Of a stretch of DNA of 64,000 bases, positions 50,001 to 60,017 are shown in pieces. The notes below the pieces were generated by a model, which saw nothing but the letters and a program-made list of their open reading frames with translations, had not been told where the DNA came from and did not search any database. Origin of the DNA: an uncultured Bacteroidales bacterium (GTDB lineage: Bacteria; Bacteroidota; Bacteroidia; Bacteroidales; UBA932); contig CALVDE010000001.1 in assembly GCA_944326265.1 (NCBI GenBank), positions 310,001 through 374,000 on the forward strand, read 5' to 3'. A program made the position numbers and the translations under genes. Position 1 is the first letter of the stretch. Each line of letters begins with the position of its first letter.

Positions 50001-52373
50001 TTGCAGCACAGGGAGAATCTGGAGAGGATCGATCAGGAAGAGAGGGAACTGGCGGAGGCGCGGAAGAATGCCGGACAGGGCGGTCTGACAGCGGAGGAAC
50101 AGCAGGGGTTTGATGAGAGGAGGGAGATTGAGAACACCAGCTATCAGAAAGCGCAGAATACCCTTTTTGACGGAGAGATAGAGTATAAGAAAAAGCAGTA
50201 CGCACTTTATTTCAGATGGGTCAGGAACCTGGGGGCTGATGTCGCGAACGAACAGTTCTCAGAACTTCTGAAAGGAGGTGCTTCATTCAAGCAGTACCTG
50301 GAGAATCAGATCTCACAGATGAATCAGAAACGGGAGACTGGGACGCTGACGGAGGGAGAGGCTAATCAATTAGTCACCCTGAATATGCAATATGATGAGA
50401 TTACCGGGGCAAAGTCAGCAATGGATGCTTTCAAGGAGAGTGTCATGGCCTCTATTGCCCAGGCTTCAAATCTGGCTGAGAAAGTACAGGCTATAGCTGA
50501 TGCAAAGGACCGCCTGGCAAGTGGCGGTTCCGGCCTTGTCGGTGACGATGAGAAAGCCGAGGCTTCTTTGTTCCTTTCTGAAAAGGACGTGGAGATGGCA
50601 CAGGAGATTCAGGAGAAAATACTGAATAACTACAGGAGCTACGAAGAGCAGAAAAAGGATATTCAGGAAGAGTATGCGCTGTTGAGGAGAGAGGCGGAGG
50701 CAAAGGGCAATAAAGAACTGCTGGACGCGCTCAATGAGGGAGAGAATGAGGCGTTGTCGGCTTTAAACGCCCAGATGCTCATGCAGAGTGACAGTTGGAA
50801 GAATCTGTTTACAGATCTTGACTCCCTGACTGTAGAACAGATTGACAAGCTCATCAAGGAAATACAGGAGAAGATGAGTACGGCAGACCTGAATCTTAAT
50901 CCGGCAGATCTTGAGGCAGTCATGGATCAGCTTGATGCGGCAAAGCAGAAGATATTGGATACAAATCCGTTCAAGGCAATGGGAAATGCCCTGTCGGCTG
51001 TGTTCAAGAAACAGCAGGACGGATCCAAGAAGACATCAAAGCAGATAAAGACCGAATGGTCTGATCTGGCGGATGCAACTTCCGGGACTTTTGACTTCAT
51101 CAACAGTGCTATAGACAGCTGTGATGTGCTGGGTGATGCGCTGGGAGATACGGGTAAGGCTACTCTTTCTATGATACAAGGGGTGACAATGGCAGGTATA
51201 GCTATGGCTTCCGCTATCGCCACGGCAGAGAAAGGCTCCGTTATCCTTGCAGCCATTTCAATCGCACTCCAGGCTATTCAGTGGATAGCGACTGTGTTTG
51301 ACAAGGATGCTAAAATTGATGAGAGGATACAGAATATCCAAAAGGAAATAGACGCGCTGTCAACATCATTGGACAGGCTGGAACATGCTGCTGATCACAC
51401 ATATTGGATATTCAGCGATGAGGAGAGGGCGGCATACGAGGATAGGGTTGAGGCTATCAGAAACGAGATAGCGGCCTTGGAGGAACGTAAGCAAGCGGCA
51501 TTTGATGAGTTCCTGATGACCCACAACGGACAGATGCTCCAGCAATACTGGGAACTTACAGAACAGATAGAGAAGATGAATGATGCGCTGGAAGAGACAA
51601 TGATGAACGGTGACATCTTTGAACTGTATGAATCTCAGATGCAGGGTATGTCAGATCAGATAAAACTCATCGAGGAGCAGATAGCTCTGGAGAAACAGAA
51701 AAGCAGTAAAGAAAGGGATGATGACAAGATTGTAGAATATGAGAATCAAATCAAGGACCTGGAACAACAGCAAAAGGATATGAGACGGGAGATGCTGGAG
51801 ACGCTGGCCGGGACAGATGTAGAGAGTGCGATTGATGATTTTGCGGATGCCCTTGTGGATGCGTATTGCCAGGGAGAGGATGCCGCAAAGGCACTTGGAG
51901 AAGTGACAAAGAGTACCCTTAAAAATGCCGTTCTGGAAGCCCTTAAAAAACAGTTTCTTGCAAAGGCCATTAACGATGCCGTACTTTATCTTGGAGAGGC
52001 GATGGAGGATTCTGTCCTTTCTGAGGAGGAGAGGAGGATATTTGAGCAGATGGTCCAGGACGGTGCGGACAAATTCAATGCGGCACTGGAGGGACTGGGA
52101 GACTGGATTAAGGATGAAACGGAAAGTACGGATCCGCTTACGGGTGCCGTTCAGTCCATGAGCGAGGAAACAGGCGGTGTTATAGCTGGAAGACTTGACG
52201 CTTTCATCATTAACCAGAGCGATCAGCTTGTCGTTATGAGGCAGGCTCTTCTATATCAGGCTGAAATAGCGGCAAACACCAGGCTGAGTGCTACCGAACT
52301 TACAGAAATCAAGGAAACTCTTAGGAGGATTGAAACAAGGGATAATTCATTATTGTCGCAAGGAATATCGTAA
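47010..52373 (+). CDS. Tape measure protein
   Basis: 1787 residues, the second-longest gene. The N-terminal tape-measure domain includes FQQLEIAFNTMLGSTEKQQK, then LVDTAARTPFDLSGIAQSTK and YGTLRSQGRAYTVDIRQFAG. Very long Ala/Glu/Gln-rich coiled coils and a hydrophobic region (PLGWILSLLGLVVSAISLF near 580-600; GVTMAGIAMASAIATAEKGS near 1395-1415) follow. At the usual scaling of about 1.5 A per residue the tail would be near 270 nm. No lytic domain seen. Confidence 0.93.
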   Translation: MENVNGALAFKASLDIDDFKVSSEAMGRYIKNASDTAVMEAQRMDSSLLSFAQNGAKYIVSYLVGQGMTSLVQSIVQVRGQFQQLEIAFNTMLGSTEKQQKLMSELVDTAARTPFDLSGIAQSTKQMLAYGASVDSVVDEIVMLGNVASGVGAPLQDIVYLYGTLRSQGRAYTVDIRQFAGRGIPIYEELGKVLNADRQELNKLIQEGKVGFSEVEQVFRNMTSQGGIYYNLMQEQSKSLTGMLSNLSDAWDSALNEVGKRNQDVFASAIQGAIGVVEHLDDIVRVVKAVAIAYGSYKAAVVLNTLATKGYTGVALIDNTVRQAKIALMSAEEKLTGRTAAQTRMMTEAQEAHVAALQKELTAEEQASLAKKLRIATIQQLLTEQQKEYLSNLNLTASSAEYEAAAMSVLTAEQREALSKTDLSSKSAVYRAALEQEVAAKMQSRTATLEAMRAEVRAAAQKAESSKQYAISAMQATEAARYEVYWAQQSGNASRVAAAQKKLEAAQDTQNAARKAALSAQSELYAKRKQLEIAATRQSTAASVEDTAAKTTQATVTTALATATNKATLALKNLWRSIKSNPLGWILSLLGLVVSAISLFRKSEEEATDAMGEFQKTSREQIDNLELLFAILRNTESGTQTHRNAVEKINAVCKEYNKTLLDENATLDAQKLKYDELKTAIQQTTAEKIKAKYVEQEMQDYLNDSDANYKDFNTQVDRAVYDTGKKDWKTDQYGGYYETSVYNEAENIRNMSDAVREAIRSQIEINAKSLAGMSGDAFAAEYDKVVSSILASTQAATKATDAEMASFKQTIENYLDSQIDKTREMNEAVKSVTDSLEEFFASGDNVDLGESTDYASLSFDELDKRIKNTQDEIDELNAKKVLVEADYESLETLKQTLDSLTGARETKTAGLNTESGINERIKQLREERSNVEINSAKYKELTDTISDLEGRLPKSRGGSDKADEQLRTKQLEADRELEEARISVMEEGYDKRKAVLDLQHRENLERIDQEERELAEARKNAGQGGLTAEEQQGFDERREIENTSYQKAQNTLFDGEIEYKKKQYALYFRWVRNLGADVANEQFSELLKGGASFKQYLENQISQMNQKRETGTLTEGEANQLVTLNMQYDEITGAKSAMDAFKESVMASIAQASNLAEKVQAIADAKDRLASGGSGLVGDDEKAEASLFLSEKDVEMAQEIQEKILNNYRSYEEQKKDIQEEYALLRREAEAKGNKELLDALNEGENEALSALNAQMLMQSDSWKNLFTDLDSLTVEQIDKLIKEIQEKMSTADLNLNPADLEAVMDQLDAAKQKILDTNPFKAMGNALSAVFKKQQDGSKKTSKQIKTEWSDLADATSGTFDFINSAIDSCDVLGDALGDTGKATLSMIQGVTMAGIAMASAIATAEKGSVILAAISIALQAIQWIATVFDKDAKIDERIQNIQKEIDALSTSLDRLEHAADHTYWIFSDEERAAYEDRVEAIRNEIAALEERKQAAFDEFLMTHNGQMLQQYWELTEQIEKMNDALEETMMNGDIFELYESQMQGMSDQIKLIEEQIALEKQKSSKERDDDKIVEYENQIKDLEQQQKDMRREMLETLAGTDVESAIDDFADALVDAYCQGEDAAKALGEVTKSTLKNAVLEALKKQFLAKAINDAVLYLGEAMEDSVLSEEERRIFEQMVQDGADKFNAALEGLGDWIKDETESTDPLTGAVQSMSEETGGVIAGRLDAFIINQSDQLVVMRQALLYQAEIAANTRLSATELTEIKETLRRIETRDNSLLSQGIS

Positions 52374-52377
52374 TATT

Positions 52378-52890
52378 ATGGAACTGATACAGCAACTTAA
52401 AAAGGACGGTGCCGGGATAGGTGCTTGCAGGGAGGGGCTTATGAAGCTCCGTCCTGATATGGATGTGCGTGGTCTTGTCAATCTTTACTTTGATGAACAC
52501 CGATTCTGCATCAGAAATGATTTCCCATCCCTGACATTTCTGAGAAATAATTTCAAAGGAAAAAGCGAACCGTATGGCGTTTACATAGATTCTGTGGCAA
52601 GAAAGGTCAACTGCCGGGATATATCGCTTAACGGGACCTCAAAAGCGATGCTTTTATATAACGGTCACATCGTGGCAAATCTCTATGTCAGGAATGAGTC
52701 TATGGCTGTGGTGACAGTGCGCGGTCATGCATTTGTGATAATAGATGTCTTTGATGATGCGCACCTTATGGTTGCAGCCTATGGGCACAAGGCAACGGTC
52801 ATTGTCCGCAAGTTCGGCAGTGCGCGTGTTGAGATTATGTCTGGGAATGACATGATAGTCGTAAATGAAACTAATAAAAATACATATTGA
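52378..52890 (+). CDS. Tail-associated hypothetical protein
   Basis: 170 residues from MELIQQLKKDGAGIGACREG. An ATG at 52288 would overlap the tape measure. The C-terminal half is a regular beta pattern (SKAMLLYNGHIVANLYVRNE, then SMAVVTVRGHAFVIIDVFDD). Its place between tape measure and Dit suggests a tail-tip component. Confidence 0.6.
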   Translation: MELIQQLKKDGAGIGACREGLMKLRPDMDVRGLVNLYFDEHRFCIRNDFPSLTFLRNNFKGKSEPYGVYIDSVARKVNCRDISLNGTSKAMLLYNGHIVANLYVRNESMAVVTVRGHAFVIIDVFDDAHLMVAAYGHKATVIVRKFGSARVEIMSGNDMIVVNETNKNTY

Positions 52891-52891
52891 T

Positions 52892-54076
52892 ATGATGGAC
52901 AGCAATCTTATTCTTTATTTGCCATTTGATGATCCTGACGGCTCAACGGCCTATGATCATTCTATGAGCCGGGCTGACGGAACTTTATCTGACGGTGCCT
53001 CTTTCTCAAAGAAAGCCAAGATAGGAAAGTCACTTTCTTCAAACGGCAGCGGAATATGCCGTACAGAAAAGGTGATACCGTTCAGCAGTAATTTCACATT
53101 GTGTACGTATGTCATGCCGACAGATTCAATGCTGGGCTGGCTTCTTAATCTGGACGGAGTGGACAATTATCTTGAACAGTGGATGGCTGTCACCCCAGGA
53201 GAGTGGTGCTTCCTGGCATTTGTCAGGAATGGATCCGTGTTTGAGGTTTACAAGAATACAACCAGAATGTTCAGGCAGTCATTTTCCGGCACCCCTAAAG
53301 GGCTGTCGATAAATGATACGTATCTGAGCGGATGTTATGCCCTTGTAGATGACGTAAAGCTGTACAATGTGGCGAAAACACCGCTTGAAATCATGACGAT
53401 GCAGAAGAGTACAGATGTTGAGTATTATATTGACGGCAGGAATTTCAAGGAGTTCGGTGTATATGTGACAGCTTCATCAGGGATTATCGGCAGGCTGGAA
53501 AGAAAGGAGGGTCTGGAGGTGGACTGGGACAACTATCATGGCAAGGTGGTTGATAAGAAAAGGCCGCGATATAAGGAGCGTACAATCACTCTGGAATGTA
53601 TGATAGAGGCTTCCAGCAGATCTGCTTTCGTTGAGTGGGTGAATCTTTTTATGGCCCAGTTTGACAAGGAGGACAATGTGCGTCTTAAGGTTGAGTATGA
53701 CGGCCCGTCTAAACCGCTTGTCTACGAGGTGTATATGCAGGACGAGGCGGATGTTGAGAAGACATGGGGTACTTACAATAATGAACTGATGGTAGGCACT
53801 TTCCAACTGAGGTTGATAGAGTGCGAGCCTGTCAAGAGGGTACTCAGACACATCGGGGGGGCTGGCAGCAAGGCTACAATTACTGTTACGAGCAGCAAAC
53901 TCCTGAATGTCTACTGGGGTGACGGCACACACACCTACAATGTCAAGGGTTCTGATACTGTCGTGGAGCATGTATATGAGAACGCAGGGGAGTACGAAAT
54001 CATTATCAGCGGAGTGATAGAGGATATAGAGAAATTCTCAACTAATGCTATCGTGCTATGGGAGATATTGAAGTAA
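52892..54076 (+). CDS. Distal tail (Dit-like) protein with LamG and PKD-like domains
   Basis: 394 residues from MMDSNLILYLPFDDPDGSTA, one base after the upstream stop. An N-terminal LamG/concanavalin domain (about 1-170, ending YALVDDVKLYNVAKTPLEI) is followed by a Dit-like core (EYYIDGRNFKEFGVYVTASS, then RYKERTITLECMIEASSRSA) and a C-terminal PKD-like strand set (YWGDGTHTYNVKGSDTVVEH). The N-terminal LamG suggests glycan contact. It overlaps the next gene by 19 bp. Confidence 0.7.
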   Translation: MMDSNLILYLPFDDPDGSTAYDHSMSRADGTLSDGASFSKKAKIGKSLSSNGSGICRTEKVIPFSSNFTLCTYVMPTDSMLGWLLNLDGVDNYLEQWMAVTPGEWCFLAFVRNGSVFEVYKNTTRMFRQSFSGTPKGLSINDTYLSGCYALVDDVKLYNVAKTPLEIMTMQKSTDVEYYIDGRNFKEFGVYVTASSGIIGRLERKEGLEVDWDNYHGKVVDKKRPRYKERTITLECMIEASSRSAFVEWVNLFMAQFDKEDNVRLKVEYDGPSKPLVYEVYMQDEADVEKTWGTYNNELMVGTFQLRLIECEPVKRVLRHIGGAGSKATITVTSSKLLNVYWGDGTHTYNVKGSDTVVEHVYENAGEYEIIISGVIEDIEKFSTNAIVLWEILK

Positions 54077-57000
54077 TCAAGCGTACTGGCGGCAGGGTTC
54101 AGCTCTTCAGTAAGGAGCCGTTCAGGACGATTAAGTCAGCGGTTCAGAATACGGCACTGATGGGAGATGACAATATCCAGCTGTCCATAGTGTCTTCCGA
54201 CATCTTGTCCTTTGAAAAAGGGGATAAGATTATTGTTGGAGGTGAAGAGTACACTGTCCGTACACGTCCGTCCCGTGAGATGCAGTCCGATTCGTACTAC
54301 ATCTACGATGTGACTTTTTACGGTGTGATGTACGAGCTGATGAAGACGCAGTACAGGAATACTGATGCGGACGGCAAGTCAACCTCAATGACTTTTGATC
54401 TCACTTATTCCATCAAGGATTTCGTAAAGGTCCTGATCTATAACTTGAACAGAGACTACCCTGGGTTATGGGCATTTGATGATGAGAACTGCCCGGACAC
54501 AGAGCCGCGTACAATATCATTTTCCAAACAGAACTGCTTGCAGGTGCTTCAGTCCCTTTGCAGCGAGAGCAATTTCAACCTGGAGTTCAGAATCACACAG
54601 GCGGATGGTGTCAGGACCATCCATATAGGTAAGTTCGGGTCGCAGGTAGTACCGCCTGGCGGCAACGAGTATTTTGAGTGGGGTAAGGGTAATGGCCTAT
54701 TTACTCTGAAAGAAGAGAAAGTTGACGATAAGGCTATTATTACACGCCTGTGGGTGGAGGGCGGCACTACCAACATAAGAAGCGATTACCGCAATTATTC
54801 TGAGCGTCTGCAATTGCCGTATCCAAAGAGGCTGAATAACCGCGAGCATATACTGTATGACGGTACTGTCATTCCGGCAAAAAGCGAGATGATAGGCATT
54901 GATGATGACAGTAAGAGATACATTGAGGATGCCGCTTTGAAGCAGGAGATAGGAAGCGAGGAGGATGGTGCTCAGTACGATGACATTTATCCAAAGAGAA
55001 CTGGCGTTGTCACGGGTCTTGTGGATAATGACATATACTCATTCATTGATGATACCATGAATTTTGATTTGAATGAGAAAGATGACAACGGTACTAAGTA
55101 TCTCATTGACGGTGTTTCGGCAAAAATAACTTTTGTAACAGGCCTTTTGTCCGGCCAGCAGTTTGAACTGAACTCTAAGGGGGGATACGATCATTCCTCA
55201 AAGAAATTCACCATATTGCCCTATACTGACAACAGAGGACTCTCTTTCCCGACAAAAGACAGTGAGGCGTTCAGAATAGCGGTGGGTGACACGTATAAGA
55301 TTACCGACATCAATCTTCCAAAATCCTACGAGGATGACGCGGAGGAAGACTTATGGTATGCCGGATATGATGAGTTCAGGCCGCGCACCCAGGCAAGGGT
55401 AAAATATTCCCTTACTTTTGACCGTTCGTATTTCGTGAACAATATGCCGGAGGACAGCGAGACATCATTGTTCAAGGTCGGGGATTACGTGCCAGTCAAG
55501 GATGACCGTTTCGGTATTGAGAAGAGTATAAGGATTCAGAAAGTCACAAGGGATCTGATGGTGGATCATGACTACAAGCTGACATTATCGGATACAACTA
55601 CAATCTCTATTCAGCAGCAAACGGTCATTGATGTCATAGAGCATAATAAGGTTATAGAGATAAACCGCCTTAAGGATTTGTCAAAGGCAAGACGTGGCTG
55701 GCGGACTACCGAGGACTTGCGCTCAATGGTATATGACACTGACGGATTTTTTGACACGGACAACATCCGCCCCAATTCCATTGATACAAACATGCTGACT
55801 GTCGGCTCAAAAAGTCAGCAGTTTGTCCTCAGTGGCGTGGTGATGCAGGCCAATGTCAACGGGTTGCCGAACAGGTTTGATGCATCGGCAGGAGTGCTGG
55901 CCCATCTCACTATTGAAGAGGACTCCGTAAGGATGTGGACCCTTGCGGAGACGAGCGTGGAGCTTCTTGACGCTGGCGGCTATTATGTGTTCGCCAAATG
56001 CAGTAAGACCGGGAACAGCGGAGTGTATCTGGTGACGCAGACGCAGTACAAGGTTGAGCCTGTTGATGATCCGAACAACTACTATTTCCAGATAGGTATC
56101 ATTAGTTCTCTTTATCCTGATGATAATTTCCGTGACTTTGTAACCACTTACGGATTTACCCGTATCAATGGAAAGACCATTACGACAGGTGCGATTATTA
56201 CGAGTGACGGTGAATGCTACCTGGACCTGGACGGCAACAAGTTCAGGATAGGTGATTCCAGCAGTTCGATAGACTGGAATGTTACTAAAAAGGGACAGCT
56301 CACATTACATAATGTGCGTCTCCTCAGTGATTCGGGAGACACTTCCTTTATCGGGGTGTACAGGGGAATGTACAATAATGACTATACTTATTACCCGGGC
56401 GATGAGGTTAGTTATGATAATGGGGCTGAGACTTGTACCTATCGTTATGTCTATCCTACTCCGGGGAAAGGTGTTGTTCCTACGAATACAACCTACTGGA
56501 TGGTTGTCGCAAAGGGGAAACAGGGAGAGAAAGGCGATGACGGTCTGCCAGGAGAGGATGGAATACCAGGTAAATCATATTATACATGGATCCGTTATGC
56601 GGATGATGAAAACGGCAATGGTATCTCTGATAACCCTACAGGAAAGGGCTTCATAGGATTTGCATATAACAAGGAAACACCTACCGAAAGCAACGATCCA
56701 AAGGATTACAAGTGGTCTGACATTATGGGCAAAGAGGGTGTGCCCGGAGAGCCGGGGGAGGATGGCAAAACACTATACACCTGGATTGCGTATTCAGACA
56801 ATGCCAACGGTGATCCGCTGTACCAGCAGCCGAAAGATTCAACGAAGTACATAGGTATCGCTACCAACAAGGAAACGGCCACGGAAAGTAACAACTCCAA
56901 AGATTATGTTTGGAGCAAATTCAAGGGTGATGATGGCTTGCCGGGCGTTCCGGGTGCAGATGGCAAGACAAGCTATTTTCATATCAAATACTCTTCCGTG

Positions 57001-59523
57001 CAGAATCCAACCAGTGCCCAAATGACGGAAACACCGTCTGACTACATAGGCACTTATGTGGACTATACACAAGAGGATAGCACCGACCCTAAAAAATACA
57101 CGTGGGCAAGGTTTAAGGGATTCAACGGTACTGACGGACTGCCGGGTGTGAATGGTGCGGACGGAAAGACATCTTATCTGCATGTCAAGTACAGTGACAA
57201 TGGAGGGCTGTCATTTACGGCAAATAACGGAGAGGATCCCGGAGCATATATGGGTGTATATGTGGATTTTGTTGAGAAAGACAGCGATGATCCGTCAGAT
57301 TACACCTGGAGCAAGATTCAGGGAGAGAGCGGTGCGTCTGGCGGAGACGCGACAACGCAGGAGTATTATGAATACAGATATGCAAAGAACAGCTCTACAG
57401 TAACGCCACCTGATTTGGATGTAGATGCCGTTGACCCATCCGGGTGGTCAACCGTAATGCCTCCTGTCGGTCAGTTCGAATACCTGTGGTGTACAATGGC
57501 AAAGAAGTCAGGATTGTCGGAAAAAGTGGTTTTTGACATTCCTGTAAACAACGGAGAGACATCTGTCCTGGCTGATAAGTCCGGCAATGGATACGATGCG
57601 GCTCTTTCTCTTGGGGCCTCAGTTATAAAGGACGGCAGTAGGTATGCCGTGAATGCGAGCGGCAACGGAGAGTGCCGTATTCCTTACGATCTTCCTTTCG
57701 GCAGAAGCTTTACGCTAAGCTTTTGGATGAAAACAGAGCTGGAGAGCGTGAAGTGGATATTGAACGGATATAACGGCAGGGATTACGTGGAGAAAGAGCT
57801 GGTTGTGGCAAAGAACACCTGGTTCCACGTTGCGTTGAGATTCAACGACAGGACAGTTGCTATTTTCATTAACGGAGAACAGAATCAGATAGGAACAATC
57901 AACGAGGAGCCAGTAGGATTTGCCTTTTATGATGACAACATGTTTGGTTCTGCAGTCTATTATGATGATGTGAAGCTGTATAACGGAGCTCTCTCTGCAA
58001 CGGACATCGGCAAGGCAATGAACGGTGAGGAGGACAAGCTTGTGCAGAATTGGTCAACTCCCTTTAGAATCAATCCCTATGACGGAAAGGACGGCAAAGA
58101 TGGCACAAGTATCAGCAATGTGGACGTTGAGTATGCGAAAAGTACGTCAAATACAACGGCTCCGACATCGGGATGGCAGACAACCGCTCCGGCATGGGAA
58201 CAGGGAAAGTATATCTGGTCAAGGACAAAGACTGTTCTGTCAAACGGTACTACAACTTATTCAAAAGCTGTCTGTGTAACAGGAGGCACGGGTAACGATG
58301 GAGTGGGTGTCTCTTCTATTGTAGAGCAGTACTATCAGTCAAGCAGTGCGACAGCTCTTGCTGATGGATCGTGGAGTACAACCAGGCCGACATGGAAAAA
58401 CGGCTGGTATATATGGACCAGATCTGTCATAACATACACGAACGGCACATCACATACAACATCCCCGATTTGTGTTTCAGGAGAAAAAGGAGATAAGGGT
58501 GATGATGGGGCTCCTGGAGATAAAGGAGATCCCGGAGAAAGTCCCGTTTCTGTTTACCGTGGAATCTACAAAAGCGGTTCTATATATTACGGCAATAAAC
58601 ATCGCCTGGATATTGTCAAGTTCCAGAATAACGGACAATATTATGTTGCCCGTATTGATGCCGGAACATTCTCTAACATTACTCCTACCAATACGAGCAA
58701 ATGGAATCCATTTGGGGCTCAGTTTGAGAGTATTGCTACAAATCTGCTGCTGGCTGAGGGTGCCAATATCGGAGACTGGTTTATCCAGGGTGGAAAGATT
58801 GTTTCTACTTTATCAACTGGAAATAAGATAGAGCTGGATGCAAAAAATAAAGTGATAAAGATAATATCATCCTTATCAGGAGGGGATTATTCAGCTGAAT
58901 CAGGATTAGGCGCAAATATCACGCTTGATGCCGAGGCAGGAGCTGTGGAAGCTCGTTCAAAAAGTGGCGGACAAGTAAGTTATATCTCTCCAACAGGCGT
59001 GTTCGCAAATAGGGCCGGTACAAGATGTGATGCTCCGTCAACTGGACGCGACAGGAGAGCCGCCATTGTGGGGCGTGGTTACGGAGATGTCGATGCAGGG
59101 ACTACGCTTGACAACAAGTTGGTTGCAGGAGTTTTCGGATTTGCATCAAATACAGGAACGGCCCCGGCTTACGGAGGATACTTTGAGATGCTTAAGGCTC
59201 AGGGGCTTGTGCTCGGAATAAAATATGTATCTGCTGCAACCTATCTGTCAAAAACAGACACGCTTGTAATAGGCTTGTCAAGCAGCACGGTAAATTGTTA
59301 TCTTCCCACAGACCCCGAGGAGGGTCAGACTGTCATATTCAAACAGCTTTGGACAGGTACATTAAGGGTCCGTCCACGGAGTGGGCAAGTTATATATGAT
59401 GATGATTCTGAAAATGAATACTATGACGCAGCCGATGGTCAGTCTGTCATCGCGTATTTTACAAGACTTGTGGTCAATGGTGAAAGCAAGCAGCTTTGGG
59501 CAGTAGCGAGATTTAAATTTTAA
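54058..59523 (+). CDS. Tail-tip/central fibre protein with collagen-like and LamG modules
   Basis: 1821 residues. The first 550 residues resemble gp44/Tal-type baseplate hubs (VQLFSKEPFRTIKSAVQNTA, then FSKQNCLQVLQSLCSESNFN). Residues about 820-1100 hold four repeats of a 70-residue unit (YTWI/HIKY ... DYxWSKFKG) separated by collagen-like GxxGxxG stretches (GEKGDDGLPGEDGIPG). A LamG-like domain spans about 1150-1327, further collagen-like triplets follow near 1475, and a C-terminal beta-rich head domain ends in LWAVARFKF. This is the probable host-contacting fibre. Confidence 0.82.
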   Translation: MGDIEVIKRTGGRVQLFSKEPFRTIKSAVQNTALMGDDNIQLSIVSSDILSFEKGDKIIVGGEEYTVRTRPSREMQSDSYYIYDVTFYGVMYELMKTQYRNTDADGKSTSMTFDLTYSIKDFVKVLIYNLNRDYPGLWAFDDENCPDTEPRTISFSKQNCLQVLQSLCSESNFNLEFRITQADGVRTIHIGKFGSQVVPPGGNEYFEWGKGNGLFTLKEEKVDDKAIITRLWVEGGTTNIRSDYRNYSERLQLPYPKRLNNREHILYDGTVIPAKSEMIGIDDDSKRYIEDAALKQEIGSEEDGAQYDDIYPKRTGVVTGLVDNDIYSFIDDTMNFDLNEKDDNGTKYLIDGVSAKITFVTGLLSGQQFELNSKGGYDHSSKKFTILPYTDNRGLSFPTKDSEAFRIAVGDTYKITDINLPKSYEDDAEEDLWYAGYDEFRPRTQARVKYSLTFDRSYFVNNMPEDSETSLFKVGDYVPVKDDRFGIEKSIRIQKVTRDLMVDHDYKLTLSDTTTISIQQQTVIDVIEHNKVIEINRLKDLSKARRGWRTTEDLRSMVYDTDGFFDTDNIRPNSIDTNMLTVGSKSQQFVLSGVVMQANVNGLPNRFDASAGVLAHLTIEEDSVRMWTLAETSVELLDAGGYYVFAKCSKTGNSGVYLVTQTQYKVEPVDDPNNYYFQIGIISSLYPDDNFRDFVTTYGFTRINGKTITTGAIITSDGECYLDLDGNKFRIGDSSSSIDWNVTKKGQLTLHNVRLLSDSGDTSFIGVYRGMYNNDYTYYPGDEVSYDNGAETCTYRYVYPTPGKGVVPTNTTYWMVVAKGKQGEKGDDGLPGEDGIPGKSYYTWIRYADDENGNGISDNPTGKGFIGFAYNKETPTESNDPKDYKWSDIMGKEGVPGEPGEDGKTLYTWIAYSDNANGDPLYQQPKDSTKYIGIATNKETATESNNSKDYVWSKFKGDDGLPGVPGADGKTSYFHIKYSSVQNPTSAQMTETPSDYIGTYVDYTQEDSTDPKKYTWARFKGFNGTDGLPGVNGADGKTSYLHVKYSDNGGLSFTANNGEDPGAYMGVYVDFVEKDSDDPSDYTWSKIQGESGASGGDATTQEYYEYRYAKNSSTVTPPDLDVDAVDPSGWSTVMPPVGQFEYLWCTMAKKSGLSEKVVFDIPVNNGETSVLADKSGNGYDAALSLGASVIKDGSRYAVNASGNGECRIPYDLPFGRSFTLSFWMKTELESVKWILNGYNGRDYVEKELVVAKNTWFHVALRFNDRTVAIFINGEQNQIGTINEEPVGFAFYDDNMFGSAVYYDDVKLYNGALSATDIGKAMNGEEDKLVQNWSTPFRINPYDGKDGKDGTSISNVDVEYAKSTSNTTAPTSGWQTTAPAWEQGKYIWSRTKTVLSNGTTTYSKAVCVTGGTGNDGVGVSSIVEQYYQSSSATALADGSWSTTRPTWKNGWYIWTRSVITYTNGTSHTTSPICVSGEKGDKGDDGAPGDKGDPGESPVSVYRGIYKSGSIYYGNKHRLDIVKFQNNGQYYVARIDAGTFSNITPTNTSKWNPFGAQFESIATNLLLAEGANIGDWFIQGGKIVSTLSTGNKIELDAKNKVIKIISSLSGGDYSAESGLGANITLDAEAGAVEARSKSGGQVSYISPTGVFANRAGTRCDAPSTGRDRRAAIVGRGYGDVDAGTTLDNKLVAGVFGFASNTGTAPAYGGYFEMLKAQGLVLGIKYVSAATYLSKTDTLVIGLSSSTVNCYLPTDPEEGQTVIFKQLWTGTLRVRPRSGQVIYDDDSENEYYDAADGQSVIAYFTRLVVNGESKQLWAVARFKF

Positions 59524-59527
59524 GGTT

Positions 59528-60004
59528 ATGGAAGAGTTTGAATACGGTTATATAGATAATAACGGTTACTTGCGTTCCAGATTTTTCGCTCCAATATCCG
59601 AAATGGTAAAAAATGAAGACGGGACGGCAAGCATGGTAGAAGTGTCTGTAGAAGAGCAGCTGGCTCGGCTTTCCGGGACATGGAAGCCAGTAGATCATTT
59701 GGACGAGGCAAGGATGGAATCAGAAGATCCAGATTTTGTGATTGTGCTGGTCCCCTATGACGCAGGGGACCATATTGCCTACAATTATCTGTCAAAGTTT
59801 GACAGAAAGGGTGTCATGAAGAGGATTCAGGTTCTGAAAGACAAGCTGTCTTCCACGGACTACAAGATCATGAAATGCTACGAGGCCACTATGCTAAAAG
59901 ATGCCTTACCCTACGATGTGTCGGAGCTGCACATCCAGAGACAGGCATGGAGGGATGATATAAACGAGCTGGAGGGCAAGCTGGCAGCGCACACTGATTT
60001 ATGA
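59528..60004 (+). CDS. Tail fibre-associated hypothetical protein
   Basis: 158 residues, 4 bp after the fibre gene. MEEFEYGYIDNNGYLRSRFF, then a helical C-terminal half (YKIMKCYEATMLKDALPYDV, then LHIQRQAWRDDINELEGKL). The C-terminal Trp/Arg helix recalls tail-fibre assembly chaperones, without a clear match. Confidence 0.55.
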   Translation: MEEFEYGYIDNNGYLRSRFFAPISEMVKNEDGTASMVEVSVEEQLARLSGTWKPVDHLDEARMESEDPDFVIVLVPYDAGDHIAYNYLSKFDRKGVMKRIQVLKDKLSSTDYKIMKCYEATMLKDALPYDVSELHIQRQAWRDDINELEGKLAAHTDL

Positions 60005-60017
60005 TTTTGTTTAAAAG

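Noticed and set aside
53857-53863. Seven-G run in the Dit-like gene as a phase-variation tract
   Set aside because: Shorter than the nine-base tracts and in a structural gene; no reason to expect switching.
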